From positions 1 to 64,000 of the forward strand of contig UQVO01000005.1 in assembly GCA_900544575.1 (NCBI GenBank): a DNA stretch of 64,000 nucleotides. The letters run 5' to 3'. A program made the translations under genes and the position numbers. The notes below the pieces were generated by a model. The model was not told the DNA's origin. It saw only the letters and a program-made list of their open reading frames with translations, and searched no databases. This document shows positions 28,017 to 38,100 of this stretch, in pieces (position 1 is the first letter of the stretch; each line of letters opens with the position of its first letter). The stretch comes from an uncultured Eubacteriales bacterium (GTDB lineage Bacteria; Bacillota; Clostridia; Christensenellales; CAG-917).

Positions 28017-28056
28017 CTTTTTCCTCCGCTGCCCTTAAAGCAAACTCCCGTTTATT

Positions 28057-28085
28057 ATGATATGCCCGCGGCAGCCCGAGGTCAA
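28057..28085 (-). promoter_or_regulatory. Promoter of esterase gene
   Basis: On the minus strand TTGACC (28085-28080), 17 bases, TATCAT (28062-28057). The remaining stretch to 28396 holds no gene that I can support. Confidence 0.65.
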
Positions 28086-28396
28086 TGTTTTTGCCTCTCT
28101 TCCGCAAAATGAAAAATGCGCCCGAAAAGGCGCACCGTGTACGGTCAGTCCGTGTCCGCAGGACATCCTCCGTGCTGCGGAGAGGGGCAGGGAGGAGGGG
28201 AAGAGAGTGCTTGCAGGCGGGAAGCCCGCGTTCACTTTTTCCGTCTGTTTTTCATTCCGCCGCGCGAAACAGTCGGGCGCATATCAGCCCGTGGCCGCCG
28301 CGCTGGACGCGCTTTGCGACGAATTGTCCGCTTTGCTATTCGTGATGCGCAACTGCGACAAGTGCGACGTGCTGCCAAAAGAGCGGCACTGAAAAA

Positions 28397-28618
28397 TCAG
28401 TAGTCCTTTCTGCCCACCAGATAGTCGATGTCCACGTTGAAATAGTCGGCGAGCAGCCACAGGCTTCTTATGCTCGGCTCCTTTTTTTCGAGCAGCCACG
28501 CCGATATCGTGTTCTGTTTTATGCCCGTTTTTGCGGCAAGCCCAACCTGATTGAGATTGTTTTCTTTCATCAGTTCCTTTATGCGCGCCGCCACCTGAAT
28601 TTGTACGTTGCTTTGCAT
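28397..28618 (-). CDS. XRE-family transcriptional regulator
   Basis: A 73-residue single-domain Cro/CI-type helix-turn-helix protein: ARIKELMKENNLNQVGLAAKTGIKQNTISAWLLEKKEP is the helix-turn-helix, followed by SLWLLADYFNVDIDYLVGRKDY. The start at 28618 has GGAGGCGGCT upstream. Palindromic sequences immediately upstream suggest autoregulation, and the divergent zinc-ribbon gene may be a second target. Confidence 0.9.
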   Translation of the reverse strand: MQSNVQIQVAARIKELMKENNLNQVGLAAKTGIKQNTISAWLLEKKEPSIRSLWLLADYFNVDIDYLVGRKDY

Positions 28619-28647
28619 AGCCGCCTCCGTGTTTGTAAAAAGTTTAG

Positions 28648-28688
28648 CCCCAAGGGAGTAGAAACGGCGATAATATCCCCTTGGGGAT
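28648..28688. promoter_or_regulatory. Putative XRE operator
   Basis: CCCCAAGGG (28648-28656) and the perfect palindrome ATCCCCTTGGGGAT (28675-28688) share the same core in the gap between the XRE gene and the divergent gene at 28818. Confidence 0.55.
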
Positions 28689-28817
28689 AATTCTGCGCGG
28701 GATTTTTCAGAAACATACCCCGTGGCGTGGGACACGCGCGAAAAGGGGAGCGGGAATGAAGTGCAGGTTGTGAAGAAGAGGAAAATATGATATCCTGTCA
28801 AAAAGGAGAACAATCTT

Positions 28818-29471
28818 ATGAAAGTGACGACGAACGGCGTTCCTGCCGTCTATGCGGTGCAGAAAATCGGCAAGAACATCAGAAAGAAGAAAAAAGCATA
28901 CACGGTCTGGGCGACTTTCACTTTTGTCCTCGCCGCGCTGTCTTTTCTGTCCGCAATGGTGATGATGATTGTGCGGATGTCGTCGGAAGACCTGGAAATG
29001 CCGATTATTTACACGTTCATACCGTTCATCGCTTTTGCGGTGTGCATCGTCTGCATTCCGCTCAGTCTGACGCTGAAACAGAAATACACCGTGCAGGTCG
29101 CCCTTCTCGACAGGGTGCAGAGCAGCGAGAAAGCGGTCATTGCGTCGTTTTCCGCATCGCCGTCGCAGGCGGCGGTTTCCTCCGTGCAGTCTGCGGTCGA
29201 GGGGATGATTGATGCGGGACTGCTGCCGGACCACGAGATAGTGGCGGGCAAGGTGGTCGCTAGAAAAGACGCGCAAGTGTCGGAAGACGAGGCGGAGCGG
29301 ATGTATGAAGATTATCTTGCCGCCACGATGCCCGCAACGCTTGCCGTAAACCTGATGCGGGAGGAAAGGGCGGACAAAATGCCGAAATTCTGTCCCAACT
29401 GCGGCGCTCCCGTCACGAATACTTCGGCAAAATTCTGCGAGTCGTGCGGGGTGCGGCTGACGGGAGAGTGA
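28818..29471 (+). CDS. Membrane protein with C-terminal zinc ribbon
   Basis: A 217-residue protein with two adjacent membrane helices (residues about 28-52 and 63-85) and a C-terminal zinc ribbon, FCPNCGAPVTNTSAKFCESCG, joined by a soluble middle part. I cannot assign a function. The ribosome binding site AAGGAG is good. It is divergent from the XRE regulator across the palindromic sites. Confidence 0.75.
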   Translation: MKVTTNGVPAVYAVQKIGKNIRKKKKAYTVWATFTFVLAALSFLSAMVMMIVRMSSEDLEMPIIYTFIPFIAFAVCIVCIPLSLTLKQKYTVQVALLDRVQSSEKAVIASFSASPSQAAVSSVQSAVEGMIDAGLLPDHEIVAGKVVARKDAQVSEDEAERMYEDYLAATMPATLAVNLMREERADKMPKFCPNCGAPVTNTSAKFCESCGVRLTGE

Positions 29472-29553
29472 GCGGCGCGGCACAGCATATTGTGCGGAGC
29501 GGAGAGCGCGCCGCAAGATGTGCAAAATCTTTTGAAAAAGGGCGTCCGATTTT

Positions 29554-29583
29554 TTGACATCGGCACGCCCGATAGTGTATGAT
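29554..29583 (+). promoter_or_regulatory. Promoter of the purine operon
   Basis: TTGACA (29554-29559), 18 bases, TATGAT (29578-29583). The predicted transcription start falls at about 29590. Confidence 0.75.
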
Positions 29584-29589
29584 GTGACC

Positions 29590-29700
29590 ATGCAAAAGAA
29601 GTGCGGTGTGTTTTTCGTAAACGGAGGCTGCGTACTCGCGCTGTCCGCGTACAGCGCGGCAGGCGTCCGCGGGGAAAAATTCTGCCGCAAACATATGTGA
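29590..29700 (+). CDS. Possible leaderless leader peptide, purine operon
   Basis: A 36-codon open frame begins at the predicted transcription start and ends seven bases before a terminator hairpin. It starts MQKKCGVFFVNGGC. No ribosome binding site can exist upstream, so it would be translated as a leaderless message. It might be chance; its position, between promoter and attenuator, is the reason to list it. Confidence 0.3.
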   Translation: MQKKCGVFFVNGGCVLALSAYSAAGVRGEKFCRKHM

Positions 29701-29705
29701 CATCG

Positions 29706-29737
29706 GGGCAGTTCTGCGTGCGCAGACTGCCTTTTTT
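29706..29737 (+). terminator. Attenuator in the purine operon leader
   Basis: GGCAGTTCTGCG pairs with CGCAGACTGCC (one bulged T) and is followed by six T residues, 24 bases before purE. A terminator between promoter and first gene implies conditional read-through. I could not fit a purine, PRPP or ppGpp riboswitch to the roughly 115-base leader. Confidence 0.75.
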
Positions 29738-29760
29738 GAAAGGTAAAGTACGGAGGCAAT

Positions 29761-30252
29761 ATGAAAAAAGCAGCGGTCATTATGGGCAGCGACAGCGACT
29801 TGCCCGTGGTCGAAAAGGCAATGAAGACCCTCGCCGACCTCGGCGTGGAATACGAGGCGCACGTCTATTCTGCCCACCGCACCCCCGCGGAGGCGAAGTC
29901 GTTTGCGGAGAATGCGGAAAAGAACGGTTTCGGCGTGATTATCGCCGCGGCGGGGAAGGCGGCGCATCTTGCGGGAGCGCTTGCCGCTTCCACGACTCTT
30001 CCCGTCATCGGCATCCCCGTGAAGAGTTCCGCTCTGGACGGGCTGGACGCTCTGCTGTCCACCGTGCAGATGCCTCCCGGAATTCCCGTGGCGACGGTGG
30101 GCATAGACGGAGCCGCCAACGCGGCGCTGCTTGCCGCCCAGATACTTGCCGTGAGCGAGCCGGAACTTGCCGCAAAGCTCAAAGCGAAGCGCGAAGCGGA
30201 CAGGCTCGCCGTGCTCGAAAAGGACAGAAAACTGAACGAAGGCGTCAGGTGA
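29761..30252 (+). CDS. purE: N5-CAIR mutase PurE
   Basis: Class I PurE (163 residues) converts N5-carboxyaminoimidazole ribonucleotide to CAIR. The motif [10 protein letters not shown], the SAHRTP loop and GxxAHL as [11 protein letters not shown] are present. First structural gene of the purine operon, with GGAGG in front. Confidence 0.96.
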   Translation: MKKAAVIMGSDSDLPVVEKAMKTLADLGVEYEAHVYSAHRTPAEAKSFAENAEKNGFGVIIAAAGKAAHLAGALAASTTLPVIGIPVKSSALDGLDALLSTVQMPPGIPVATVGIDGAANAALLAAQILAVSEPELAAKLKAKREADRLAVLEKDRKLNEGVR

Positions 30253-30255
30253 ATT

Positions 30256-31290
30256 ATGGAAAAATCTTTCAGCGAAAGCTATAAGCAGGCAGGCGTGGAC
30301 ATCACCGCGGGATACAAGGCGGTGGAGCTGATGAAGAAACACATCGCCCGCACCGTCACGGCGGGCGCGGCGAGCGACATCGGCGGGTTCGGCGGGCTGT
30401 TCGAGCTCGACCTTACGGGGATGACCCGTCCCGTGCTCGTCAGCGGCACGGACGGCGTAGGCACCAAGCTGAAATACGCCTTTATGCTCGACAAGCACGA
30501 TACGATAGGCATCGACTGCGTGGCTATGTGCGTCAACGACGTCATCTGCTGCGGAGCGAAGCCGCTCTTTTTCCTCGACTATATCGCGTGCGGCAAAAAC
30601 GTGCCGGAGCGCATAGCGTCAATCGTGTCCGGCGTGGCGGAAGGCTGCGTGCAGGCGGGCGCGGCGCTCATAGGCGGCGAAACGGCGGAAATGCCGGGGT
30701 TCTATCCCGAGGACGAATACGACCTGGCGGGGTTCGCGGTAGGTGTCGTGGACCGTGCCAAAGTGCTGGACAATTCCGCGGTGCGCGCGGGGGACGCGGT
30801 GATTGCGCTTCCGTCCAGCGGCGTGCATTCCAACGGCTTTTCGCTGGTGAGGAAAATTTTCGCCGAAAAGGACGTGCTTTCCCCCCGTGACGAATTCGGC
30901 GGCAGAAGTCTCGGCGAAGTGCTGCTCACCCCGACGAAGATTTACGTCAGACCTATGCTTGCCCTGTTCGGTCAGGTGACCGTAAAGGCGGTGTCGCACA
31001 TCACGGGCGGAGGATTTTACGAGAATATCCCGCGCAGCATTCCCAAGGGGCTGGGCGCAAGGATTGACAAGTCCGCGCTTCGCGTGCTCCCCGTCTTCGA
31101 CCTCATAGCAAAGGAGGGCGGCGTGCCCGAAAGGGATATGTTCAACACGTTCAATATGGGCGTCGGTATGAGCGTCGTCGTGGCGGCGGAAGACGCGGAC
31201 CGGGCGGTCGCGTGCCTCAGAGCGGAGGGAGAAGACGCCTACGTCATAGGCGAAATCGTGCCTTCGGAAGACGGCGTGGTCATAGTGTGA
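30256..31290 (+). CDS. purM: AIR synthetase PurM
   Basis: PurM (344 residues) makes aminoimidazole ribonucleotide from FGAM with ATP. It has [32 protein letters not shown], the [23 protein letters not shown] block and [11 protein letters not shown]. It starts three bases after purE and its C-terminus is complete. Confidence 0.96.
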   Translation: MEKSFSESYKQAGVDITAGYKAVELMKKHIARTVTAGAASDIGGFGGLFELDLTGMTRPVLVSGTDGVGTKLKYAFMLDKHDTIGIDCVAMCVNDVICCGAKPLFFLDYIACGKNVPERIASIVSGVAEGCVQAGAALIGGETAEMPGFYPEDEYDLAGFAVGVVDRAKVLDNSAVRAGDAVIALPSSGVHSNGFSLVRKIFAEKDVLSPRDEFGGRSLGEVLLTPTKIYVRPMLALFGQVTVKAVSHITGGGFYENIPRSIPKGLGARIDKSALRVLPVFDLIAKEGGVPERDMFNTFNMGVGMSVVVAAEDADRAVACLRAEGEDAYVIGEIVPSEDGVVIV

Positions 31291-31297
31291 GGCGGAC

Positions 31298-31930
31298 GTG
31301 GAAAAGATTGCGGTAGCGGTGCTGGTGTCGGGCGGCGGAACGAATTTGCAGGCCATACTCGACGCCGAAAGACGGGGCGAAATGCCTTCCGCGGAGGTGA
31401 AAACGGTCATATCCAGCCGACCCGACGCCTATGCGCTGGAAAGGGCGAAAAAAGCGGGCGTCGCGGCAGTCGTCGCCGAAAGGAAAAAATGCGCGTCGAG
31501 AGAGGAGTTCGAGGACAAAATCGTCGCCGCGATTGACGAGGCAGGCGCGGAGATAATCGTGCTGGCGGGGTTTATGAGCATACTGTCGGAGAGGTTTACT
31601 TCGCGTTATGCGGGACGAATACTCAACGTGCACCCCTCTCTCATTCCCAAATTCTGCGGAGAGGGATTTTACGGTCTGAAAGTGCACGAGGCTGTGCTCG
31701 CCGCGGGGGAAAAGGTGACGGGCGCGACTGTGCACTACGTCAACGAGATACCCGACGGCGGCGACATCATTTTCCAGAAGGAAGTGGAAGTCAGAGAGGG
31801 CGACACGCCCGAAATTCTGCAAAGAAGAGTTATGGAAGAGGCGGAGTGGAAACTGCTGCCGCTTGCGGTGGAAAAGGTTGCCGAAAAACTTCTCGCCGCA
31901 CGGGGCGCCGCTTCGTCGGAGGAGAGATAA
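31298..31930 (+). CDS. purN: GAR formyltransferase PurN
   Basis: PurN (210 residues) formylates glycinamide ribonucleotide with 10-formyl-THF. It shows VLVSGGGTNLQA, LAGFMSILS, the catalytic NVHPSLIPKF with Asn and His, and VNEIPDGGDII with the catalytic Asp. The start codon is GTG at 31298, seven bases after purM, with only a weak GGCGGA site. The 10-formyl-THF is supplied through FolD at the end of the operon. Confidence 0.94.
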   Translation: MEKIAVAVLVSGGGTNLQAILDAERRGEMPSAEVKTVISSRPDAYALERAKKAGVAAVVAERKKCASREEFEDKIVAAIDEAGAEIIVLAGFMSILSERFTSRYAGRILNVHPSLIPKFCGEGFYGLKVHEAVLAAGEKVTGATVHYVNEIPDGGDIIFQKEVEVREGDTPEILQRRVMEEAEWKLLPLAVEKVAEKLLAARGAASSEER

Positions 31931-31931
31931 A

Positions 31932-32651
31932 ATGAGCATTTACGACATAAACGACATCTGCGGACTGCTCCGCGGCAATTCGTATCCCGGAAGAGGCATT
32001 GTAATAGGCAAGTCCGAAGACGGCGCGAATGCGGTGTTCGCCTACTTCATTATGGGCAGGAGCGAAAACAGCCGCAACCGCGTCTTCGTGGAAAAAGAGG
32101 ACGAACTTGTCATTTATCCTTTTGACGAAAGCAAAGTGGAGGACCCCTCTCTCATCATATATTCGCCCGTGCGCAAGGTGCATCACAAGTGGATTGTCAC
32201 CAACGGCGACCAGACGGACACGATAGCGGACGGACTGCGTGCCGGCGACACCTTCGAAAAGGCGCTGGAAAGCCGCTGCTTCGAGCCCGACGCGCCGAAT
32301 TTCACTCCGCGCATAAGCGGACTGATTGACCTCGACGGCAGGTTCGGCTACAAGCTGTCCATCCTCAAAAGCGCGGACGAAAAGGGGAGCGCGTGCAATC
32401 GTTACACCTTCTCGTACGAGCCCCTGAACGGCGTCGGACATTTCATTCACACTTACAATTCCGACGGCAACCCCATCCCCACATTCACGGGAGAGCCGGA
32501 AAGAGTGAAAATCGGCTCCGACATAACGGAGTTCGCAAACGGGATATGGGAAAGCCTCAACCCCGACAACAAAATCGCTTTGTACGTCGGCTTTGTCGAC
32601 CTCAAAACGGACAGGCTTAAAAGCGTGCTGTTCAACAAACACGTCAGGTGA
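31932..32651 (+). CDS. IMP cyclohydrolase, PurO-like
   Basis: A 239-residue protein of the PurO-like IMP cyclohydrolase family, which closes FAICAR to IMP. The N-terminus LLRGNSYPGRGIVIGKSEDG and the SRNRVF, FTPRISGLID and GFVDLKTDRLKSVLFN blocks fit my recollection of the family. It starts one base after purN and is directly followed by a stand-alone AICAR transformylase, so the two steps usually joined in PurH are carried by two genes here. Confidence 0.85.
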   Translation: MSIYDINDICGLLRGNSYPGRGIVIGKSEDGANAVFAYFIMGRSENSRNRVFVEKEDELVIYPFDESKVEDPSLIIYSPVRKVHHKWIVTNGDQTDTIADGLRAGDTFEKALESRCFEPDAPNFTPRISGLIDLDGRFGYKLSILKSADEKGSACNRYTFSYEPLNGVGHFIHTYNSDGNPIPTFTGEPERVKIGSDITEFANGIWESLNPDNKIALYVGFVDLKTDRLKSVLFNKHVR

Positions 32652-32662
32652 CAGGAGAAACT

Positions 32663-33844
32663 ATGAAAGAATTCGAATTGAAGTACGGCTGCAACCCCAA
32701 CCAGAAACCCGCGCGTATCTTTATGGAAAACGGCAGGGATTTGCCCGTGGAAATACTCAACGGCAGACCCGGTTACATCAACTTCCTCGACGCGTTCAAC
32801 AGCTGGCAGCTCGTCAAGGAGCTGAAAGAAGCCACGGGGGAGTGCTGCGCGACCTCTTTCAAGCACGTCAGCCCCACTTCCGCCGCGCTCGGCAGACCTC
32901 TCGGCGAAAGGCTGAAAAAAGCCTGCTTCGTCGACGACATCGAAGGGCTTGACGACAGCCCTGTTGCGTGCGCATATGCGAGAGCGCGCGGCACGGACAG
33001 AATGTCGTCCTTCGGCGACTGGATAGCTCTTTCCGACGAGTGCGACGCGACGTGCGCAAAAATCATAGCGCGCGAGGTGTCGGACGGAATAATCGCTCCC
33101 GCCTACACCCCCGAAGCGCTCGAAATCCTGAAAGCGAAGCGCAAGGGCGCTTACAACATAGTCAAGGTCGACCCTCTTTACGTCCCCGACCCCGTGGAAC
33201 ACAAACAGGTGTTCGGCGTGACGTTCGAGCAGGGCAGGAACAATTTCGAGATTAACCGCGCGCTGCTTGCCAACGTAGTGACGGAAAAGAAGATACCTCA
33301 TTCTGCGGAAACCGACCTCATCGTCGCGCTCATAACATTGAAATACACCCAGTCCAACTCCGTGGCGTTTGCCGTGGACGGACAGGCAATCGGCGTGGGA
33401 GCGGGACAGCAGTCCAGAATACATTGCACGCGCCTTGCGGGACAGAAAGCGGACTTGTGGCAGCTCAGACAGCACGATAAAGTGCTCGGTCTGCAATTTG
33501 CCGAAGGAGTCGGCAGACCCGAAAAGAACAATATAATCGACATTTATCTTTCGGACGAATGCGAGGACGTCATCGGCGAGGACGTGTGGCGCAGGTATTT
33601 CGCCGTGCGTCCCGAAGAGTTCACCCGCGGGGAGAAGAGGGCTTATCTCGATACGATAAAGGGAGTGTCCCTCGGCTCGGACGCGTTCTTCCCCTTCGAC
33701 GACAACGTGGTGCGCGCCTGCAAGAGCGGCGTGTCCTACATTGCCGAACCCGGCGGCTCGGTGCGCGACGACATCGTCATCGACACCTGCAACAAACTCG
33801 GCGTCGCAATGGCGTTTACGGGTATGCGTCTGTTCCATCATTGA
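32663..33844 (+). CDS. AICAR transformylase (PurH C-domain type)
   Basis: A 393-residue protein matching the phosphoribosylaminoimidazole-carboxamide formyltransferase half of PurH, without the MGS-like cyclohydrolase domain. It begins LKYGCNPNQKPARIF and has ATSFKHVSPTSAALG with the Lys-His catalytic pair, DRMSSFGDWIALSD, and a C-terminal DSFFPFDDNV-like block as DAFFPFDDNVVRACKSGV. ACAGGAG precedes the start. Uses 10-formyl-THF. Confidence 0.92.
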   Translation: MKEFELKYGCNPNQKPARIFMENGRDLPVEILNGRPGYINFLDAFNSWQLVKELKEATGECCATSFKHVSPTSAALGRPLGERLKKACFVDDIEGLDDSPVACAYARARGTDRMSSFGDWIALSDECDATCAKIIAREVSDGIIAPAYTPEALEILKAKRKGAYNIVKVDPLYVPDPVEHKQVFGVTFEQGRNNFEINRALLANVVTEKKIPHSAETDLIVALITLKYTQSNSVAFAVDGQAIGVGAGQQSRIHCTRLAGQKADLWQLRQHDKVLGLQFAEGVGRPEKNNIIDIYLSDECEDVIGEDVWRRYFAVRPEEFTRGEKRAYLDTIKGVSLGSDAFFPFDDNVVRACKSGVSYIAEPGGSVRDDIVIDTCNKLGVAMAFTGMRLFHH

Positions 33845-33860
33845 GCAGGGAGGTGGGCGT

Positions 33861-35141
33861 ATGAAAATCCTTGTGGTAGGTTCGGGCGGAAGAGAGCACG
33901 CGATTGTCAGGGCGCTGCGCAAAAGCGGACGCGCGGAAGAGATTTTCGTCCTGCCCGGCAACGGAGGGATGAAAGACGACGCGACCCTTGTCCCGATAGG
34001 GGCGAAGGACATCCCCGCAATCACGGAATTTGCCGCGGCGAACAAAGTCGATTACGCCGTGGTGGCTCCCGACGACCCGCTTGTGCTCGGCGCGGTGGAC
34101 GCGTTGGAGAGCGTCGGAGTTCCCTGTTTCGGACCGCGCAAAAACGCGGCGATAATTGAGGGGAGCAAGGCGTTTTCCAAGGAGCTGATGAAAAAATACG
34201 GCATACCGACCGCGAAGTACGAAACTTTTGACGACCTCGCGCTCGCGCGTGCCTATCTCGACACTCTGCCCGAGGACGGGAAAATCGTCGTCAAGGCGGA
34301 CGGGCTTGCGCTCGGCAAGGGCGTCATCATCGCGGAAAACCGCGCGGAAGCGAAGGCGGCGGCGGAGTCGATGATGCGCGACGGAAAGTTCGGTGCGAGC
34401 GGCAGACGCGTCGTAATCGAGGAGTTCCTGACGGGGCCGGAAGTGTCCGTGCTTTCTTTCACGGACGGCGAAACGGTCGTGCCTATGGTGTCGAGTATGG
34501 ACCACAAGCGCGCCCGCGACAACGACGAAGGTCTGAATACGGGCGGTATGGGCGTCGTCGCTCCCAACCCGTATTACACGGCGGAGATAGCGGCGGAGTG
34601 TATGGAAAAGATATTCCTGCCCACCGTCCGCGCAATGAAGAACGAGGGGCGCACTTTCAGAGGGTGTCTGTATTTCGGTCTTATGCTCACTCCCGACGGA
34701 CCGAAGGTCATCGAGTACAACTGCCGTTTCGGCGACCCCGAAACGCAGGCGGTCCTGCCCTTGCTGGAAAGCGATTTGCTCGAAATTATGCTCGCCTGCA
34801 CGGAGGGCAGACTGAAAGACGCCGAAGTGCGTTTTTCGGACAAATGTTCCTGCTGCGTCGTGGAAGCGTCGGAAGGTTATCCCGAAAAGTACGAAACGGG
34901 ATACGAGATTTCCGTGGACGGGGATTTCGGCGCCGAGCTTTACATTGCGGGCGCGAAGTGCGAGGACGGAAAACTTCTGACGTCGGGCGGCAGGGTGCTG
35001 GGCGTCACCGCGGTGGCGGACACGCTGCAAGCCGCCGTGGACAAGGCTTACGAAGAAGTGAAAAAAGTGCGTTTTGCCAACGCATATTACCGCCGTGACA
35101 TAGGCGCGCGTGCGCTGGCGGCGGGGAAGGAAAGAAAATAA
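33861..35141 (+). CDS. purD: GAR synthetase PurD
   Basis: PurD (426 residues) ligates glycine to phosphoribosylamine. The ATP-grasp protein begins MKILVVGSGGREHAI, has VVKADGLALGKGV, NTGGMGVVAPNPY, and YNCRFGDPETQ as the metal-binding block. Start has GGGAGGTGGG upstream. Confidence 0.96.
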   Translation: MKILVVGSGGREHAIVRALRKSGRAEEIFVLPGNGGMKDDATLVPIGAKDIPAITEFAAANKVDYAVVAPDDPLVLGAVDALESVGVPCFGPRKNAAIIEGSKAFSKELMKKYGIPTAKYETFDDLALARAYLDTLPEDGKIVVKADGLALGKGVIIAENRAEAKAAAESMMRDGKFGASGRRVVIEEFLTGPEVSVLSFTDGETVVPMVSSMDHKRARDNDEGLNTGGMGVVAPNPYYTAEIAAECMEKIFLPTVRAMKNEGRTFRGCLYFGLMLTPDGPKVIEYNCRFGDPETQAVLPLLESDLLEIMLACTEGRLKDAEVRFSDKCSCCVVEASEGYPEKYETGYEISVDGDFGAELYIAGAKCEDGKLLTSGGRVLGVTAVADTLQAAVDKAYEEVKKVRFANAYYRRDIGARALAAGKERK

Positions 35142-35190
35142 CTGCCGCACGCAGGGCGCACCTTTCGGCGCCGCCCTTTACGGAGGAGAT

Positions 35191-38100
35191 ATGGTCAACA
35201 GAATTTTCGTGGAAAAGAAGCCGTCGCTTGCCGCAGAAGCGCGCGCGCTGTATGCGGAAGCGGTCGGAATGCTGGGCGTGAAAGGGCTCGAAAAAGTGCG
35301 CGTCGTCAACCGTTACGACGTGGAAGGCGCGGACGGCGAGCTGCTCGAATACGCAAAGCGCAACATATTCTCGGAGCCCCAGCTCGACGACGTGAGCGCG
35401 GCGCTCGACCGTGAGGGTGCGTGCGCGGTGTTCGGGGTTGAGCCTCTCCCCGGTCAGTTCGACCAGAGGGCGGACTCCGCAGCGCAATGCATACAGCTGG
35501 TGTCGCAGGGCGAAAAGCCCGTCGTCCGCACGGCAAAGTTCTATGTGCTTTACGGCGACCTGAAAGGCGGGGATGTCGACAAGATAAAGAAATTCGTCAT
35601 CAACCCCGTCGAGAGCAGGGAAGCGTCCGAAGAGCTGCCCGCGACCCTGAAAGCGGAATATCCCGCTCCCGCCGACGTCGAGGTGCTGCACGGGTTCATC
35701 TCTATGGGCGAAGACGGGCTTGCTGAATTCGTGAAAAAGTACGGGCTTGCGATGGACGCGGACGACGTGCGCTTCTGCCGCGACTATTTCGCTTCCGAAA
35801 AGCGCGACCCGACTCTCACGGAAGTGCGGATGATTGACACTTACTGGTCGGACCACTGCCGTCACACCACCTTCCTCACCACGATAGACAAGGCGGAGTT
35901 CGAGGATGCGGAGTGCGAAGCGGCGTGGAAAGATTATCTTGCCGCGCGCGAAAAGCTGGGCAGGACGGACAAACCCGTCAACCTGATGGACATCGCCACC
36001 ATAGCGGCGAAACTTCTGCGCAGGGAAGGCAAACTCGACAATCTGGACGTATCGGACGAAATCAACGCCTGCACGGTGAAAATCAAGGTGAAAGTGAACG
36101 GCGAGGACGAGGATTGGCTGCTGCTTTTCAAGAACGAAACGCACAACCATCCCACCGAAATCGAACCTTTCGGCGGCGCGGCGACCTGCATAGGCGGCGC
36201 GATACGCGACCCGCTTTCGGGCAGAGCGTACGTCTATTCCGCAATGCGCGTGACGGGCGCGGGAAATCCGCTCACGCCCATAGAAGATACGCTGCCCGGC
36301 AAACTTCCGCAGAAAAAGATTGTGACCACCGCCGCTGCGGGATACAGCTCATACGGCAACCAGATAGGGCTTGCCACGGGCATAGTGGACGAGATATACC
36401 ACGACGGGTACGTCGCAAAGCGGTTGGAGATAGGCGCGGTCACGGGGGCTGTCCCCGCACGCTGCGTTGTGCGCGAGACCCCGGCTCCCGGCGACATAGT
36501 CATTCTGCTCGGCGGCAGGACGGGACGCGACGGCTGCGGCGGCGCCACGGGGTCGTCCAAGGCGCACAGCACGGAGTCCCTCGCCACCTGCGGGGCGGAA
36601 GTGCAGAAGGGCAACGCGCCCGAAGAGAGAAAACTGCAACGGCTGTTCAGAAACCCCGAAGCGTCGCTGCTCATAAAACGCTGCAACGACTTCGGCGCAG
36701 GCGGCGTGTCCGTCGCGATAGGCGAACTTGCCGACGGGCTTGACATCGACCTCAACGCGGTGCCCAAAAAATACGAAGGTCTGGACGGCACGGAACTTGC
36801 CATCAGCGAATCGCAGGAGAGGATGGCGGTGGTCGTCGCACCCGAAGACGCAGACAAATTCCGCGCGCTGGCATACGCCGAAAACCTCGAAGCCACGGCG
36901 GTCGCCGTCGTGACGGAAGAACCAAGGCTGCGTATGCGCTGGAACGGCAAGACCATAGTCGACATATCCCGCGATTTCCTGAATTCCAACGGCGCGGAAA
37001 AACACGCCGTCGCAAGACAGACCAAGGCGGGCAGCCTGAAAAAGGAAATCCCCGCGGACTTTGCGGAGGGTATGCGCGCACTTGCGGGCGACCTCAACGT
37101 ATGTTCTAAGCGCGGGCTTTCGGAGCGCTTCGACAGCACCATAGGCGCGGGCACGGTTCTGATGCCCTTCGGCGGGAAAAACCAGCTGACGCCCATACAG
37201 TGCATGGTCAACAAGGTTTCCGTCGAAAACGGCGAAACGGACACTTGTTCCCTTATGTCCTGGGGGTTCAACCCCTATATCAGCGAAAAGAGCCCCTTCC
37301 ACGGCGCGTATCTCGCGGTGGTGGAAAGCGTGGCGAAACTCGTGTGTGCGGGCGCCGACACAAAGGAAGTTTATCTCACTTTCCAGGAATATTTCGAGAA
37401 ACCGATGGGCAAGCCCGAACGCTGGGGCAAGCCTCTCGCCGCGCTCCTCGGAGCGTTCCGCGCGCAGCGCGACCTCGGTATGGGCGCAATAGGCGGCAAG
37501 GACAGTATGAGCGGCACTTTCGAGCATATCGACGTGCCCCCGACGCTCGTGTCTTTCGCCGTGACGACTTCGGAGAGCGGCAGGACGGTTTCGGGAGATT
37601 TCAAGCGTGTGGGAAGCCGCGTCAGGCTGATTGAATGCGAGTACGGCACGGACGGGCTGCCCGTGGCGGAAAGTTTCCTCAAAAACGCCGCGAAACTCAA
37701 TGCGCTTATGCGCGAGGGCAAAGTGCTTTCCGCTTACACACCCGGATACGGCGGAGTGGCGGAGGCTGTCTTCAAGGCGGCGATGGGCAACGGCTTCGGC
37801 TTCGAATTTGCAGACGGCATAAGCCTGTCGGACGTCTTCGGATACAAGTACGGCGCGTTTGTCGCGGAGTGCGCTGACGGCGTCACCCTCGGACGTGAGC
37901 TCGGCACCGTCACCGAAGAAAGAGCGTTGAAATACGGCGGCGAAACCGTGGAAATGTCCGCACTCTGCGCCGCATACGAAGACAAGCTGGAAAGCGTGTA
38001 CACCTGCAACATAAAGCAAGGCGGAGAAAAAATCCCGAAAGTTTCTTACACGGGCGGCAGCGCGGCAAAGTGCGGCGTGCACATCGCAAGACCGCGCGTG

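Noticed and set aside
28057-28403. Three overlapping plus-strand frames upstream of the esterase
   Set aside because: None has a ribosome binding site or family resemblance, and they overlap the esterase promoter.
29584-29705. Guanine or PRPP riboswitch in the purine leader
   Set aside because: The conserved purine riboswitch strings (such as TTTCTACC) are missing and I could not fit the PRPP/ppGpp class; only the terminator is secure.
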